A DNA stretch of 64,000 nt from an uncultured Slackia sp. (GCF_934630525.1 NZ_CAKTVX010000007.1:1-64000), one strand, 5' to 3'; positions 42,231 to 52,211 are shown, counted from the stretch's first letter. The notes: a model not told the origin generated them from the sequence alone. Numbers and translations: made by a program.

Positions 42231-43733
42231 TTAGCGAGGCAGGGATGCTGCGTCGTTTTTTTCCGATTTGATTCGAGTGAGCAGTTCTTCGCGGGAATGA
42301 ACACCGAGCTTTTTGTAAATGTTCTTCATATGGCTACGAGCCGTGTTGCTTGAGATGAAGAGCAATTCCGCGATATAGCTCGACGAATGTCCCGCTGCAA
42401 GCTCAATGAGCACTTCTAGTTCGCGGGGAGTTAGATGGCCTTCTTCGGCTAGACGTTCGATCGCATTGGCTTCCGACGCCATTTGTTCGACATTTTCCGA
42501 GCTCGTCATTTTTGTTATGTAGGGTACAAATGCGTGTCCCATTGACACTATGGCGTAGACGAGGAACGCTGCGGTAATCGTCCCGATAAGGATGCTACGC
42601 GCGTTGGAGTCAAGCAACGCCCCTCCATATCCTGCGCATATTGCTGCCGCCATAGCAAGAGGAAGCGTTGCGCATATTGCGCCCTTTTTCCTTACTGTGC
42701 TGGTTGTGAAAGAATTGACACTTGAGACTAGCGGTATCGCGAGGAGCAAAAAGCAGGCCTCCATGCAGTATGGAAATAACGTAGTTGCGGTAATTTCAAG
42801 TGGGATCATTTTTATGACGAATGCGATTGTGATAGCGCATATAAGCACGAGGTCGAACGGGGCATTAGCGTATTTGGCAAATGGGGAATCTTTTTGTTTG
42901 AAAAGCGATATTAACCCCAACGAAATCGCCGCCAACAATCCTGCGTACACGAGTGGACTAATGAGTCTGATGCTTGATTTAGGAATCCCTTGCATGTTCA
43001 TGCTTAATGTGAAGAGCGCGAGCAAAAGCCCCATGGCGGGAAGGGGTGAGACGGGTTTTTGGGTGCTTGGGGAAACCTTCATGTTTTCCGCCACTTCAGC
43101 ACCGTTGTTGGCGGCTTCGAGAGCGTGTTCATCGATGTTTTCGCTTTGTCGTGAGCGCATCACGGTTGCGGAAGCAAACGCAAGTGCTACGGCACCGAAC
43201 AAAAGGCCGACATTTTGGAAAAAGTGGGCGATGATGAGCGCAATGTCAATTGCAAGAAAAACGAGAATCGTTTTTCTTGGCAGGGAGTTTTGATGGCACT
43301 CAGAAATAAGGTCGATAAATGAAAGTGCGGCAAACGGAAGACTTGCGCATACTAATCCAAGCGCGATAGGAATCATGGGGCTTTGAGGCCGAGGAAAGAC
43401 AATATGCATGATAAGTGAAGCGGCTGCAAGGGAGAGCATGATAGATTCCGTGACCCGGCGCATGGGTAATCGGTTGGAATTGTCGCGCGTCATAATGAAA
43501 GCGAGAGACGCTCCGACTATGAGACCAGTAACGCAGGCGCAGATGGTCGTGTTGAAATCTATTGCTTCTGCGACAAATCCAGGTTGAAATGCAACCAATA
43601 TAAGCAGGATGAAGGCATACGCCTTGAAGCCGGCGGCTGCAATTTCTGCATGGAGCAGCGTGTTATTTTCGGTCAGGCGGAGGGTTTTCCCGCATGGGGT
43701 GCGCTCACCTGACGCCATCGAGTTGAAAGCCAT
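42231..43733 (-). CDS. Polytopic membrane LuxR regulator
   Basis: A 500-residue protein with about twelve TM helices in two blocks (about 35-190 and 235-420) and a C-terminal LuxR HTH: LTPRELEVLIELAAGHSSSY, then SNTARSHMKNIYKKLGVHSR. This membrane-sensor/HTH architecture is characteristic of Eggerthellaceae and is nearly always divergent from a Tat-exported FAD reductase, as here. It probably senses the reductase substrate and activates the operon. The ATG follows AGGGAGG. Confidence 0.9.
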   Translation of the reverse strand: MAFNSMASGERTPCGKTLRLTENNTLLHAEIAAAGFKAYAFILLILVAFQPGFVAEAIDFNTTICACVTGLIVGASLAFIMTRDNSNRLPMRRVTESIMLSLAAASLIMHIVFPRPQSPMIPIALGLVCASLPFAALSFIDLISECHQNSLPRKTILVFLAIDIALIIAHFFQNVGLLFGAVALAFASATVMRSRQSENIDEHALEAANNGAEVAENMKVSPSTQKPVSPLPAMGLLLALFTLSMNMQGIPKSSIRLISPLVYAGLLAAISLGLISLFKQKDSPFAKYANAPFDLVLICAITIAFVIKMIPLEITATTLFPYCMEACFLLLAIPLVSSVNSFTTSTVRKKGAICATLPLAMAAAICAGYGGALLDSNARSILIGTITAAFLVYAIVSMGHAFVPYITKMTSSENVEQMASEANAIERLAEEGHLTPRELEVLIELAAGHSSSYIAELLFISSNTARSHMKNIYKKLGVHSREELLTRIKSEKNDAASLPR

Positions 43734-43840
43734 GTTTCCATCCTCCCTTTAGCAAACATGGGCTATACCCGATTTTAACGCATTGGGAAATCCGAGGTCG
43801 TTCTATTTGCTACTGGAATTCGCTTCAGATGAATCTCACC

Positions 43841-43883
43841 CATTACGGTTAGAGCGTGAGCAGGTGAAATGCCACATTACGGT
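43841..43883 (+). promoter_or_regulatory. Direct repeats CATTACGGT, candidate LuxR operator
   Basis: CATTACGGT occurs at 43841-43849 and again at 43875-43883, 34 bp apart, in the 254-bp divergent intergenic region. Position about 105-145 bp before the FAD reductase start suits an activator site. Binding by the adjacent LuxR protein is inference. Confidence 0.45.
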
Positions 43884-43987
43884 GATTGTTTAATCCGGGC
43901 TTTTGTTGGTAGGGTCTCATTAGCGCATGGCATTGGGAGCCTTGCTGCGCGGGCTTTGTTCGCGCGTTTCATACCTAAGGAGGGCAT

Positions 43988-45889
43988 ATGAAGAATTCCA
44001 CCAAAGTTGCGGCCATGGATCGTCGCGACTTCATGAAGGGCGCCGCCGTTGCCGCGGTTGGTACTGCCGCTTTGGCGGGACTTACGGGCTGCGGTTCACC
44101 CCAGAAATCCGAGAGTGCAGTCTCTTCGAGTTCCACAGACAATGGAGCTGTTGCGCCGGGCGTAACTGTCGGTGGCAGCATCTGTGGCGAAGACTGGCTC
44201 GGCGTCATGCCGGAAATCAGTGCTGATGAGGTTTCTGAAGAAGTAGATGTCGATATTGTTGTTCTTGGCGGCGGACACGCTGGAACTCAAGCGGCGCTTT
44301 CTGCTGCTCAGGCGGGCGCTAAGGTCGCTGTTGTCGAGGCGCAATCTGAGGGCGAGTATGTTTGCTACGGCGATGATATCTGTGCCTACAACTCTAAATG
44401 GATCACCGAGCAAGGTTTTGGTGGCTACAATCTCGGTGACATCACGGCGGAATACTGCCGTCGTGGCTTGGGCCGCGTTTCCCCTGCCATCATTAAACTG
44501 TTTGTTGATAATTCTGCTGAAATGTTCGACAACATGGTGTCCATCATCCCCGATACCAGCGATATGCTAGATCGTGAAGGCGGACGCTGCATTATCCAAA
44601 CCGCTTATCAAAAGGACAAGGGCTCCGATTATCCCATCGAACAGTCTGGATACAAATCCTGGGCTACTACGCTGCAGACGATCCAGACCGTTAATCCAAC
44701 CGAGGTTGTTGCCGGTCGTCGTTTGACTCGATTGACGGAGTGGGAAACCTATGCTCGTCGTGAAGCCGAGGAGCATGGTGCAACTTGGTATTGGGAGACT
44801 TCTGCTGAAGCTCTGGTTATGAATGGTGAAGATGTGGCTGGCGCTTATGGCAAGAAGGCTGATGGCAGCTACATTAAGTTCAACGCCACCAAAGGCGTGT
44901 TGCTTGCTACGGGCGACTTCTCGAGCAATCCGAAAATGGTTTGGAATCTGCTGACTGATGTTGCCGAGTGGGCCTCCAGGGCGGGCGTCCAGGAAGGCGA
45001 ACTCGCTGGTGGCGGTCGCGATGGCATGGGCCACAAACTTGGTTGCTGGGCTGGTGGTGCTATTGAGCCCCATCCTCGTCCGTCCATGAACACCTCGAGT
45101 GGCGTTCCCGGTCCCTGGGGCACTTCGGCATTCCTTACCCTCAATGCAAAAGGTAAGCGTTTCATGAATGAAGCCATGGCGCAGCTTTCTGGCTCTGCGG
45201 CGCTGCGTCAGCCCCTGGGTATTATTGGTTGCGTCACCGATTCTAACTATATGAAGACGGTTCAGGGTGCGGGTCTTGATCACGGTGCTCCTAACTGGGG
45301 CTTTATGCAAGGCATGGAAAGAATGCAAAGCGAAATGGAGGCGTTGACCCCTGGGCCTGAAGGCGGGAGCGTTCATGGCGTGGCCATCGCTGGCGTTAAT
45401 GAAATTAATACGCATAATCCCAACGCGGAGCCTTATGGCAGTGAAAAGTCGGGTATGGGAAACACAGTCTTTATGGCAAACACCATTGAAGAGCTTCTCG
45501 GATATATGGGTTATGAGGGCGAGGCCTTGCAGACTGCGCTTGAGGAAATTGAACACTACAACGAGTTGTGTCATGCGGGCATGGACTCCGATTTCGGCAA
45601 GGACGCTTCGCTTATGATTCCCGTCGAAACGGCGCCGTTCTATGGTTCCGTCTCCAACAATGAAGGCTCTGTCAGAACTGGCCTTGTTACTCTTGCCGGA
45701 TTGATTACGGATGAAAACCTTAATGTCATGAAGGCCGATCGAAGCGCTCCAATCAAGGGACTTTACGCAGCTGGCAATACTCTTGGTCAGCGTTATGGCA
45801 TGGGATATGCCACCCCATCAGCCGGTAACTCTATTGGCCAGGCGATGACGCACGGTTATGTTGCTGGTAAGATCATGGCGGCACTGTAA
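43988..45889 (+). CDS. Tat-exported FAD-dependent reductase (FAD_binding_2)
   Basis: A 633-residue flavoprotein of the fumarate reductase/urocanate reductase/KSTD superfamily. Tat motif DRRDFMKG (residues 11-18) leads to a GLTGCGS lipobox-like site. The FAD dinucleotide fold is DIVVLGGGHAGTQAALSAAQ. The C-terminal FAD-binding part is PIKGLYAAGNTLGQRYGMGY followed by PSAGNSIGQAMTHGYVAGKI, closer to steroid dehydrogenase-like members than to fumarate reductase. No heme domain and no companion cytochrome gene is adjacent. GGAGGGCAT precedes the ATG. The divergent LuxR gene suggests induction by its substrate, which is unknown. Confidence 0.9.
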   Translation: MKNSTKVAAMDRRDFMKGAAVAAVGTAALAGLTGCGSPQKSESAVSSSSTDNGAVAPGVTVGGSICGEDWLGVMPEISADEVSEEVDVDIVVLGGGHAGTQAALSAAQAGAKVAVVEAQSEGEYVCYGDDICAYNSKWITEQGFGGYNLGDITAEYCRRGLGRVSPAIIKLFVDNSAEMFDNMVSIIPDTSDMLDREGGRCIIQTAYQKDKGSDYPIEQSGYKSWATTLQTIQTVNPTEVVAGRRLTRLTEWETYARREAEEHGATWYWETSAEALVMNGEDVAGAYGKKADGSYIKFNATKGVLLATGDFSSNPKMVWNLLTDVAEWASRAGVQEGELAGGGRDGMGHKLGCWAGGAIEPHPRPSMNTSSGVPGPWGTSAFLTLNAKGKRFMNEAMAQLSGSAALRQPLGIIGCVTDSNYMKTVQGAGLDHGAPNWGFMQGMERMQSEMEALTPGPEGGSVHGVAIAGVNEINTHNPNAEPYGSEKSGMGNTVFMANTIEELLGYMGYEGEALQTALEEIEHYNELCHAGMDSDFGKDASLMIPVETAPFYGSVSNNEGSVRTGLVTLAGLITDENLNVMKADRSAPIKGLYAAGNTLGQRYGMGYATPSAGNSIGQAMTHGYVAGKIMAAL

Positions 45890-45941
45890 ATTAGCCCTCC
45901 CCTTTATTGAGCTCTAGCATATTTGTTGGAGCGATTACGCC

Positions 45942-45994
45942 GCGGACCCATCAAGCGAATGCCGCCTCCCTCCCTACGGCATTCGCTGGTCCGC
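45942..45994. terminator. Long two-part hairpin between convergent genes
   Basis: Outer arms GCGGACC (45942-45948) and GGTCCGC (45988-45994) enclose inner arms GCGAATGCCG (45955-45964) and CGGCATTCGC (45977-45986). There is no T-run on either strand, so it may work as a bidirectional structural terminator or mRNA-end stabiliser. Confidence 0.55.
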
Positions 45995-46030
45995 GTCGAA
46001 TTTAGATGACTGGGTTCTATATGGGCGCGG

Positions 46031-46075
46031 TTAAGCGAATAGGCCTCTGCAGCTTGCAGGGGCCTATTCGCTTAA
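46031..46075. terminator. Perfect 15-bp hairpin at end of topoisomerase gene
   Basis: TTAAGCGAATAGGCC (46031-46045) pairs perfectly with GGCCTATTCGCTTAA (46061-46075), with extra pairing in the loop (CTGCA/TGCAG). It stands 12 bp beyond the stop of the ParC-like gene and lacks a T-run. It shares AAGCGAAT with the hairpin at 45942. Confidence 0.55.
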
Positions 46076-46087
46076 TGAGGAAAGAAC

Positions 46088-48340
46088 TTATTCTTCCAGG
46101 TCGAACAAGCTTTTCATGTCGGTTTCCTTCATGGGTGCGCCAGCCGAAGGCAGCTTCTCAGCGCGGAACTTCTCGACCTGAGCTTTGCCACCGATGAATT
46201 CTTCCGCCGTGCCAACCATGGTCACCGTGCGGCTGCCCTTGATGGTGAGCGCCTGCACGCCCTGCGTCGAATTGGTGGTCTTCGTCTTCAGAAGCGACGT
46301 GTTGAAGTTCACCAGGCGATAGTCGCTCGACACGAGCGCCAGGTCGCGGTCTTCCTTCAGCACGGTGGCGTACACAAGCTTGGAGCCGCCGTAAATCGCG
46401 TTCTTCAGGCGTTTGCGGTTCGTTTTGGTGGCGTACCCCGACAGCGCCACGCGCGCCACGCGGCCATTCTCGAAAACGAACAGCACGTCGGCTTTGTAAT
46501 CTTCGGGGTCGATGACCCAGGTCACGGTCTCGTCGGCGTCCATTTCCAAATCAGTGGGCAAATATGAGCCCAGCTGCGCCGATTTGGTGTCCTCGAACGC
46601 GGCGACCTTGCACTTGTACACCTGGCACTGGTTCGTGAACACGAGCAAATCGTGCGTGTTGGAGGAATCGAACTCGATGAAAGGCTCGTCGCCGTCTTTG
46701 TATTTCAGCGTCGTGGCCTTGCGCAGCACGCGGTCGGTCATCTTCTTCAGGTAGCCGTCGCGCGAGAGCATCATGGTCACGGGGTATTCCTCGACCTCGG
46801 GCTCGAGGTTTACCTCGACGATTTCCGAAGGCGCGACCAGGCCGGTTTTGCGCGGCATGACGTGCTTTTTGTTCACCGCGGCGAGCTCGTCGTGGATGAC
46901 ATTCTTGATCTTATTCTCGCTCGCGAGAATGGCGTTCAGCTCGGCGATGTCGGCCTCGAGCTTCTCGATATCCTTCGTGCGGTTGATGATGTATTCCTCG
47001 TTGATGTTGCGCAGCTTGATTTCCGCCACGAATTCAGCCTGGACCTGGTCGATGTTGAAGCCCTTCATGAGGTTGGGAACAACGTCGGCCTCGAGCTTTG
47101 TGCCGCGAATGATCGCGATGGCCTTGTCGATGTCGAGTAGAATCGCCTCAAGGCCGTGCAGTAGGTGCAAGCGGTCGGTTTTCTTGTCCAGATCGAAGTT
47201 CATGCGGCGGCGGGTCGATTCGACGCGCCACGCCACCCACTCGCTCAAAATCTCGCGCACGCCCATGACGCGCGGATAGCCGTCGACGAGCACGTTGAAG
47301 TTGCACGAGAACGAGTCTTGCAGCGTGGTGGAGCGGAACAGCTTCGCCATGAGCTGTTCGGGGTCGACGCCCCTCTTCAGGTCGATGGCGATGCGCAAGC
47401 CGGAAAGGTCGGTTTCGTCGCGGATGTCGGCGATTTCGCGCACCTTGCCCTCTTTGGAGAGCTTCACGATGCGCTCGATGATGACGTCGGTTTTGGTGGT
47501 GTACGGAATCTCGTACACCTCGATGATGCGCTCATCGGGCAGGTAGCGCCAGCGCGAGCGAATTTGGAAGCTGCCGAGGCCCGTGTTGAAGATGCGCTCC
47601 ATTTCCTCGCGGCGGTAGATGATTTCGCCGCCGGTGGAGAAATCGGGCGCGGGCATGTATTCAAGCAGGTCGCACTCGGGGTCGCTTAAGAAGTGCATGG
47701 TTGCCGTGCACACTTCGTTCAGGTTGAAGCCGCAAATATCAGAAGCCATGGCAACGCCGATGCCCTTGTTCGCCGATACGAGGATGTTAGGGAACGTGGT
47801 GGGCAGAAGGCGCGGCTCCTTCATGGCGCCGTCGTAGCTGTCCACGAAGTCGACTGGGTCTTTATCGATGTCTTTGAAAATCTCGGCGCAAATCGGCGAG
47901 AGCTTGGCTTCGGTGTAACGCGAGGCCGCATAGCTCAGGTCGCCCGAATAGTATTTGCCGAAGTTGCCCTTCGATTCGACGAACGGCGCGAGCAGCGCCT
48001 CGTTGCCCGTGGCAAGACGCACCATGGTCTCGTAGATGGCGGAATCGCCGTGCGGGTTGAGCTTCATGGTTTGGCCGACGATGTTCGCGCTCTTCTGGCG
48101 CGCGCCGTTCAGCAGGCCCATTTTGTACATGGTATAGAGCAGCTTGCGGTGTGACGGCTTGAAGCCGTCGATTTCCGGGAACGCGCGCGACACGTTCGTG
48201 CTCATGGCGTAGGGCATGTAGTTTTGCTCGAGCGTCTGCGTGATGGGCTGCTCCATGACTTCGGAATGCAGGCCGATCACGTTGGGATTGTCAACGTGCT
48301 TTTTCTTCGGTTCGGTTTTGGTCTTCTTCTTTATTGCCAC
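46088..48340 (-). CDS. Type IIA topoisomerase subunit A (ParC/GyrA-like, divergent)
   Basis: A 750-residue DNA-cleaving subunit. The winged helix and catalytic region read SHRKLLYTMYKMGLLNGARQ, HGDSAIYETMVRLATGNEAL, and AASRYTEAKLS, where the Tyr is the DNA-linking residue. A long coiled coil and C-terminal pinwheel-like repeats follow (VTMMLSRDGYLKKMTDRVLR). An N-terminal Lys-rich lead (KKKTKTEPKKK) is present. It differs from housekeeping GyrA in motif detail, and resembles the second topoisomerase pair found in many Clostridia and Coriobacteriia. Its partner lies 70 bp upstream. Confidence 0.88.
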   Translation of the reverse strand: MAIKKKTKTEPKKKHVDNPNVIGLHSEVMEQPITQTLEQNYMPYAMSTNVSRAFPEIDGFKPSHRKLLYTMYKMGLLNGARQKSANIVGQTMKLNPHGDSAIYETMVRLATGNEALLAPFVESKGNFGKYYSGDLSYAASRYTEAKLSPICAEIFKDIDKDPVDFVDSYDGAMKEPRLLPTTFPNILVSANKGIGVAMASDICGFNLNEVCTATMHFLSDPECDLLEYMPAPDFSTGGEIIYRREEMERIFNTGLGSFQIRSRWRYLPDERIIEVYEIPYTTKTDVIIERIVKLSKEGKVREIADIRDETDLSGLRIAIDLKRGVDPEQLMAKLFRSTTLQDSFSCNFNVLVDGYPRVMGVREILSEWVAWRVESTRRRMNFDLDKKTDRLHLLHGLEAILLDIDKAIAIIRGTKLEADVVPNLMKGFNIDQVQAEFVAEIKLRNINEEYIINRTKDIEKLEADIAELNAILASENKIKNVIHDELAAVNKKHVMPRKTGLVAPSEIVEVNLEPEVEEYPVTMMLSRDGYLKKMTDRVLRKATTLKYKDGDEPFIEFDSSNTHDLLVFTNQCQVYKCKVAAFEDTKSAQLGSYLPTDLEMDADETVTWVIDPEDYKADVLFVFENGRVARVALSGYATKTNRKRLKNAIYGGSKLVYATVLKEDRDLALVSSDYRLVNFNTSLLKTKTTNSTQGVQALTIKGSRTVTMVGTAEEFIGGKAQVEKFRAEKLPSAGAPMKETDMKSLFDLEE

Positions 48341-48410
48341 GGTTTCCCCTTGGTGCGTGTATCGGGCTCATCTATCGAGCCGCGTGGGCGGCTCGAGCGG
48401 TTATATGGCG

Positions 48411-50405
48411 TTACTGCAGGTCGAGCTGGTCGAGGTATTCCTTGCCATGCTCCGCGATGTGGCGCTTGCGGCCCTCGTCGTCGTTGCCGAGAAGCAGGTT
48501 GAACATGTTCTCCATGATGGCGAAGTCTTCGGGCTCGACCTTGATCAGGCGGCGCGTTTCAGGGTTCATGGTGGTGAGCCACATCATGTCGGGGTCGTTC
48601 TCACCAAGACCTTTCGAGCGGTTGATCGAGCACTTCTGGTCGCCGATTTCCTTCAAGATATTGTTCTTCTCGAGATCGGTGTAGGCGAAGTACGTCTTTT
48701 CCTTGCAGTTGATTTCGTACAGCGGCGATTCGGCGATGTAGACGTAGCCCTCGTCGATGAGCGTGGGCACAAGGCGGTAGAGCATGGTGAGGATGAGCGT
48801 GCGAATATGGTAGCCGTCAACGTCGGCGTCGGTGCAGATGATGACCTTGCTCCAGTTGAGGTTGTTCAAATCGAAGGTGCCCAGGTTCTTCATGCGCTTG
48901 TCTTTGACCTCGACGCCACAGCCCAGAACGCGCAGCAAGTCCATGATGATGTCGGACTTGAAAATGCGCGGGTAGTCTTCTTTCAGGCAGTTGAGAATCT
49001 TGCCTCGAACAGGCATGACGCCTTGGAACTCGGCATCGCGCGACGTGCGAATGGCGCCCGCCGCCGAGTCGCCCTCGACGATGTAGACTTCGCGGCGGCC
49101 TTTGTCTTTCGAGCGGCAGTCGATGAACTTCTGCACGCGGTTGGCCATGTCGGTTTTCTGCTGCAGGTTGGTTTTGATGCTCTGGCGCGTTTTCTCGGCG
49201 TTTTCTCGCGAACGCTTGTTGATGAGCACCTGCTCGACGATTTTGCCGGCGGCTTCCTTATTCTCGATGAGGTACGTGGTGAGACGTTCCTTGAAAAACG
49301 CCGTCATAGCCTGCTGGATGAAGCGGTTGTTGATGGCCTTTTTCGTTTGGTTCTCGTAGGACGTTTGCGTCGAGAAACAGTTGGTCACGAGCACGAGGCA
49401 GTCTTGCACATCTTGCCATTTGATGGCGGTCTCGTTTTTGGTGTATTTGTCCTGCGACTTGATATATGCGTCAAGAGCGCTGGTCAGGGCGCTGCGCGCA
49501 GCCTTCTCGGGCGAACCGCCGTTTTCGAGCCACGACGAATTGTGGTAGTACTCTTGCATTTGGAAGGTGCGCGAGAAGCACAGGCAGGCGGTGATTTTGA
49601 CGTTGTAATCGGGCAAGTCGTCGCGGTCGCGGCCACGGCGGTCGGCCTGGATGAAGAACGGCTCGGTCAAATAATCGGCGCCGACCTTTTCCAGCACGTA
49701 GTCTTCGATGCCCTTGGGATAGCAGAAATCTTCTTCGGTGAAGCCTTCGGGACCTTCGAGGCGCAGGCGGAAGGTGACGTTGGCGTTGACGACTGCCTGG
49801 CGGCGCATGGTTTCGCGATACCAGTCGGCAGGAATATCGATGGACGTGAAAACCTCGAGGTCAGGGCGCCATTTGATGGTGGTGCCGGTGCGGTTTTCAT
49901 CGGAAGGCTCGACTTGCAGCGCCTTCTTCTTGGCGCCGACGACTTTGCCCTTCTTGAAATGCAGGGAGTATTTGTTGCCGTCGCGCCAGACGTTGACGTC
50001 CATATATTCGGAGGCGTACTGCGTGGCGCACGAGCCCAGGCCGTTGGTGCCCAGTGAGAAGTCGTAGTCGCCGCCTTGGTTGTTGTTGTATTTGCCGCCT
50101 GCGTACAGCTCGCAGAAGACGAGCTCCCAGTTGAAGCGCTTTTCGGTGGGGTTCCAGTCGAGCGGGCAGCCGCGGCCGTTGTCTTCGACCTGAATGGAGC
50201 CGTCGGCGAAGGCGGTAAGCGTGATGAGGTCGCCATAGCCTTGGCGTGCTTCGTCGACGGAGTTGGACAGAATCTCGAAGGCGGCGTGCGCGCAGCCGTC
50301 CAAGCCATCGGAGCCGAAAATGACGGCGGGGCGCAGGCGTACGCGCTCCTCGTCTTTCAGCTGGCGAATGCTGTCGTTGCCGTAGTTGGCCGTGGTGTTT
50401 GCCAT
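48411..50405 (-). CDS. Type IIA topoisomerase subunit B (ParE/GyrB-like, divergent)
   Basis: A 664-residue ATPase/Toprim subunit. GHKL ATPase: EILSNSVDEARQGYGDLITL (Asn/Glu motif), VEDNGRGCP, FSLGTNGLGSCATQYASEYM. Toprim: YIVEGDSAAGAIRTSRDAEF, and CTDADVDGYHIRTLILTMLY, with the SINRSKGLGEND segment late. The ATG at 50405 (MANTTANYG) starts where family homology begins; the frame is open for 54 further codons of Ala/Gln-rich sequence. It forms an operon with the ParC-like gene and supplies strand passage or decatenation. Confidence 0.88.
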   Translation of the reverse strand: MANTTANYGNDSIRQLKDEERVRLRPAVIFGSDGLDGCAHAAFEILSNSVDEARQGYGDLITLTAFADGSIQVEDNGRGCPLDWNPTEKRFNWELVFCELYAGGKYNNNQGGDYDFSLGTNGLGSCATQYASEYMDVNVWRDGNKYSLHFKKGKVVGAKKKALQVEPSDENRTGTTIKWRPDLEVFTSIDIPADWYRETMRRQAVVNANVTFRLRLEGPEGFTEEDFCYPKGIEDYVLEKVGADYLTEPFFIQADRRGRDRDDLPDYNVKITACLCFSRTFQMQEYYHNSSWLENGGSPEKAARSALTSALDAYIKSQDKYTKNETAIKWQDVQDCLVLVTNCFSTQTSYENQTKKAINNRFIQQAMTAFFKERLTTYLIENKEAAGKIVEQVLINKRSRENAEKTRQSIKTNLQQKTDMANRVQKFIDCRSKDKGRREVYIVEGDSAAGAIRTSRDAEFQGVMPVRGKILNCLKEDYPRIFKSDIIMDLLRVLGCGVEVKDKRMKNLGTFDLNNLNWSKVIICTDADVDGYHIRTLILTMLYRLVPTLIDEGYVYIAESPLYEINCKEKTYFAYTDLEKNNILKEIGDQKCSINRSKGLGENDPDMMWLTTMNPETRRLIKVEPEDFAIMENMFNLLLGNDDEGRKRHIAEHGKEYLDQLDLQ

Positions 50406-50737
50406 TCTCGCTCTTTCGATGGTAGTGTTCCTCGCGCGGCTCGCTGCCTTCGCAGGCGCCGCCGCGTTTCCCGCTCGGCCTTGCCGCTTTGCAAGCGCGG
50501 CGTTGGTGGCGGGTTGCTGCTGGGCCAGGCTTTGCTGGCTGGGTTGTTCAAACGCTGACTTTACCACATGCCGCGCGCGTGCCGAGACGATGACACAGCA
50601 AAAACATCGGACGTATGTTCGTGTATAGGGGCTGTGACAATCGTTGTTGCCAGATGGTTTTGCCTTTATTGCTCACATGTGGCGGTTTCGCTTTGATTCA
50701 AGAGGACGGCCGAATGCACGTTGGATAACCCGTGCAA

Positions 50738-52165
50738 TTACATATGCCGTTCGACCTCGCGAAAAAGTTCGTCCCGAGTGCTTACCTCTAGTTTTTGGTA
50801 AATGTGCCGAATGTGGGCTTTGGCCGTCCCATTTGCAATGAACATCTTATCGGCGATCTCGCTTGCGCTGCATCCTTGAAGAAGCAGGGCGAGCGCTTCC
50901 TGCTCTCGCGCTCCAAGGCCCTTGGACTTGGCGAATTCAGCGAGCCTTTCTTTTTGTGACTCTTCGGCGGTCGGTTCGTCCATTGATTCGTCGTTGAATT
51001 CGTGCCTCATCATTCCCGTGAGAGATTTGCTATGAAGGCTTGCGGAAACGCAAACGATAAGCAACACCACACACGCGATTGAGAGGCAGCTTTGCGCAAG
51101 CGTCGGATCAGGGAGAACATTGCATACGATCTCTTCCGCCACGCGGCCTGAAATGCAACCAAGAAAAACCGTGAGTACCGCCCATATGCCCATTTTGCAT
51201 GGCGGAAGCGCTAAGCGCTTGGACAAATCGGCCATGAAGAGAATCGTCAACGAGACGGTGAGGGTTATTCCGTTGCTCGCTACAATAAACAAAGCGGTTG
51301 GTGCAATGGTGAAGAAAGACGACAAAAGAAGGCCTGCAGCAACAACGGCGAGTGCGATATTGAGGAGAACACCTGCCTCAACTCTTCGCATGAAAAGAAC
51401 TGTGAAGAGAACAACGAGGGCTGCGGGTAAAATGACGAGCCACATTTCGTCGCTATGCCACGATTGGCGACCGGCATATGAAACAGAAAGCATGGCGGCA
51501 AAGCACAACACGAATATTGACACCAGCAATACCATTACGCTTGGTGGCGGGAGAATCCCTGAGTTCGCGTTGGATTTTTGCGAGCTGTCGTGGTAGCTCT
51601 TCTTTTTGAGTGATAGGCCGAGCGAAATGCCCGCAAGCAGAATCATGAGCCCATAACCAACGGTGAATCTGTCCATGGTTGCTCCTATAAGAAACCATGA
51701 AAGGGCGACGCCTCCTACGAGACAGCTGGTCAAAGAGAGCGCGATTGACTCCATGGGCCGATCAATAAAATGCTCAAACCAAAAGGCGCTTGCGAGAGCC
51801 ACGAAAGCGCCTGCGCAAATCGACGATGCAAGCAGTGCAGCACCGTGCCAGGGAACGTTTGGGACCCTGGATAGGAGGAACGTGACGCAGGCAATAGCGG
51901 AAAGCGTAAATGCGAGATGGCTCAGCAGGCCTCTTTTCTTCAGGAGATTGCTGAGCGGAAGCGTGACCCCAATCGCCGTGACACCCCCTAGACACATTGC
52001 GTCAGCGTAAGAAACTCCGGGCATTACTTGCAAGTAACCCAACGCAAAATGGGTCAATAGAAGCGTCACGACGAGAAACGTCGGCGCTAATTCCGTCGAG
52101 CCTATTTCGAGTTGGTGAGCAGACACGAATTGTCCCACAGCTCGCTCGAGCTTGTTTTCTTCCAT
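50738..52165 (-). CDS. Polytopic membrane LuxR regulator
   Basis: A 475-residue paralogue in architecture of the protein at 42231. Twelve or so TMs (about 28-385) are followed by a C-terminal LuxR HTH: LGAREQEALALLLQGCSASE, then NGTAKAHIRHIYQKLEVSTR. It is divergent from a Tat-exported FAD reductase with its own cytochrome. GGGGAGG precedes the ATG. Likely a membrane-embedded sensor for the reductase substrate. Confidence 0.9.
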   Translation of the reverse strand: MEENKLERAVGQFVSAHQLEIGSTELAPTFLVVTLLLTHFALGYLQVMPGVSYADAMCLGGVTAIGVTLPLSNLLKKRGLLSHLAFTLSAIACVTFLLSRVPNVPWHGAALLASSICAGAFVALASAFWFEHFIDRPMESIALSLTSCLVGGVALSWFLIGATMDRFTVGYGLMILLAGISLGLSLKKKSYHDSSQKSNANSGILPPPSVMVLLVSIFVLCFAAMLSVSYAGRQSWHSDEMWLVILPAALVVLFTVLFMRRVEAGVLLNIALAVVAAGLLLSSFFTIAPTALFIVASNGITLTVSLTILFMADLSKRLALPPCKMGIWAVLTVFLGCISGRVAEEIVCNVLPDPTLAQSCLSIACVVLLIVCVSASLHSKSLTGMMRHEFNDESMDEPTAEESQKERLAEFAKSKGLGAREQEALALLLQGCSASEIADKMFIANGTAKAHIRHIYQKLEVSTRDELFREVERHM

Positions 52166-52211
52166 AACGTCTCCCCTCCCCGCGACGTCGTGAAATTCCT
52201 GGCTATTTTAC

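Noticed and set aside
48240..50057. 605-codon plus-strand frame opposite the ParE-like gene
   Set aside because: A shadow frame; the opposite strand carries complete GHKL and Toprim motifs.
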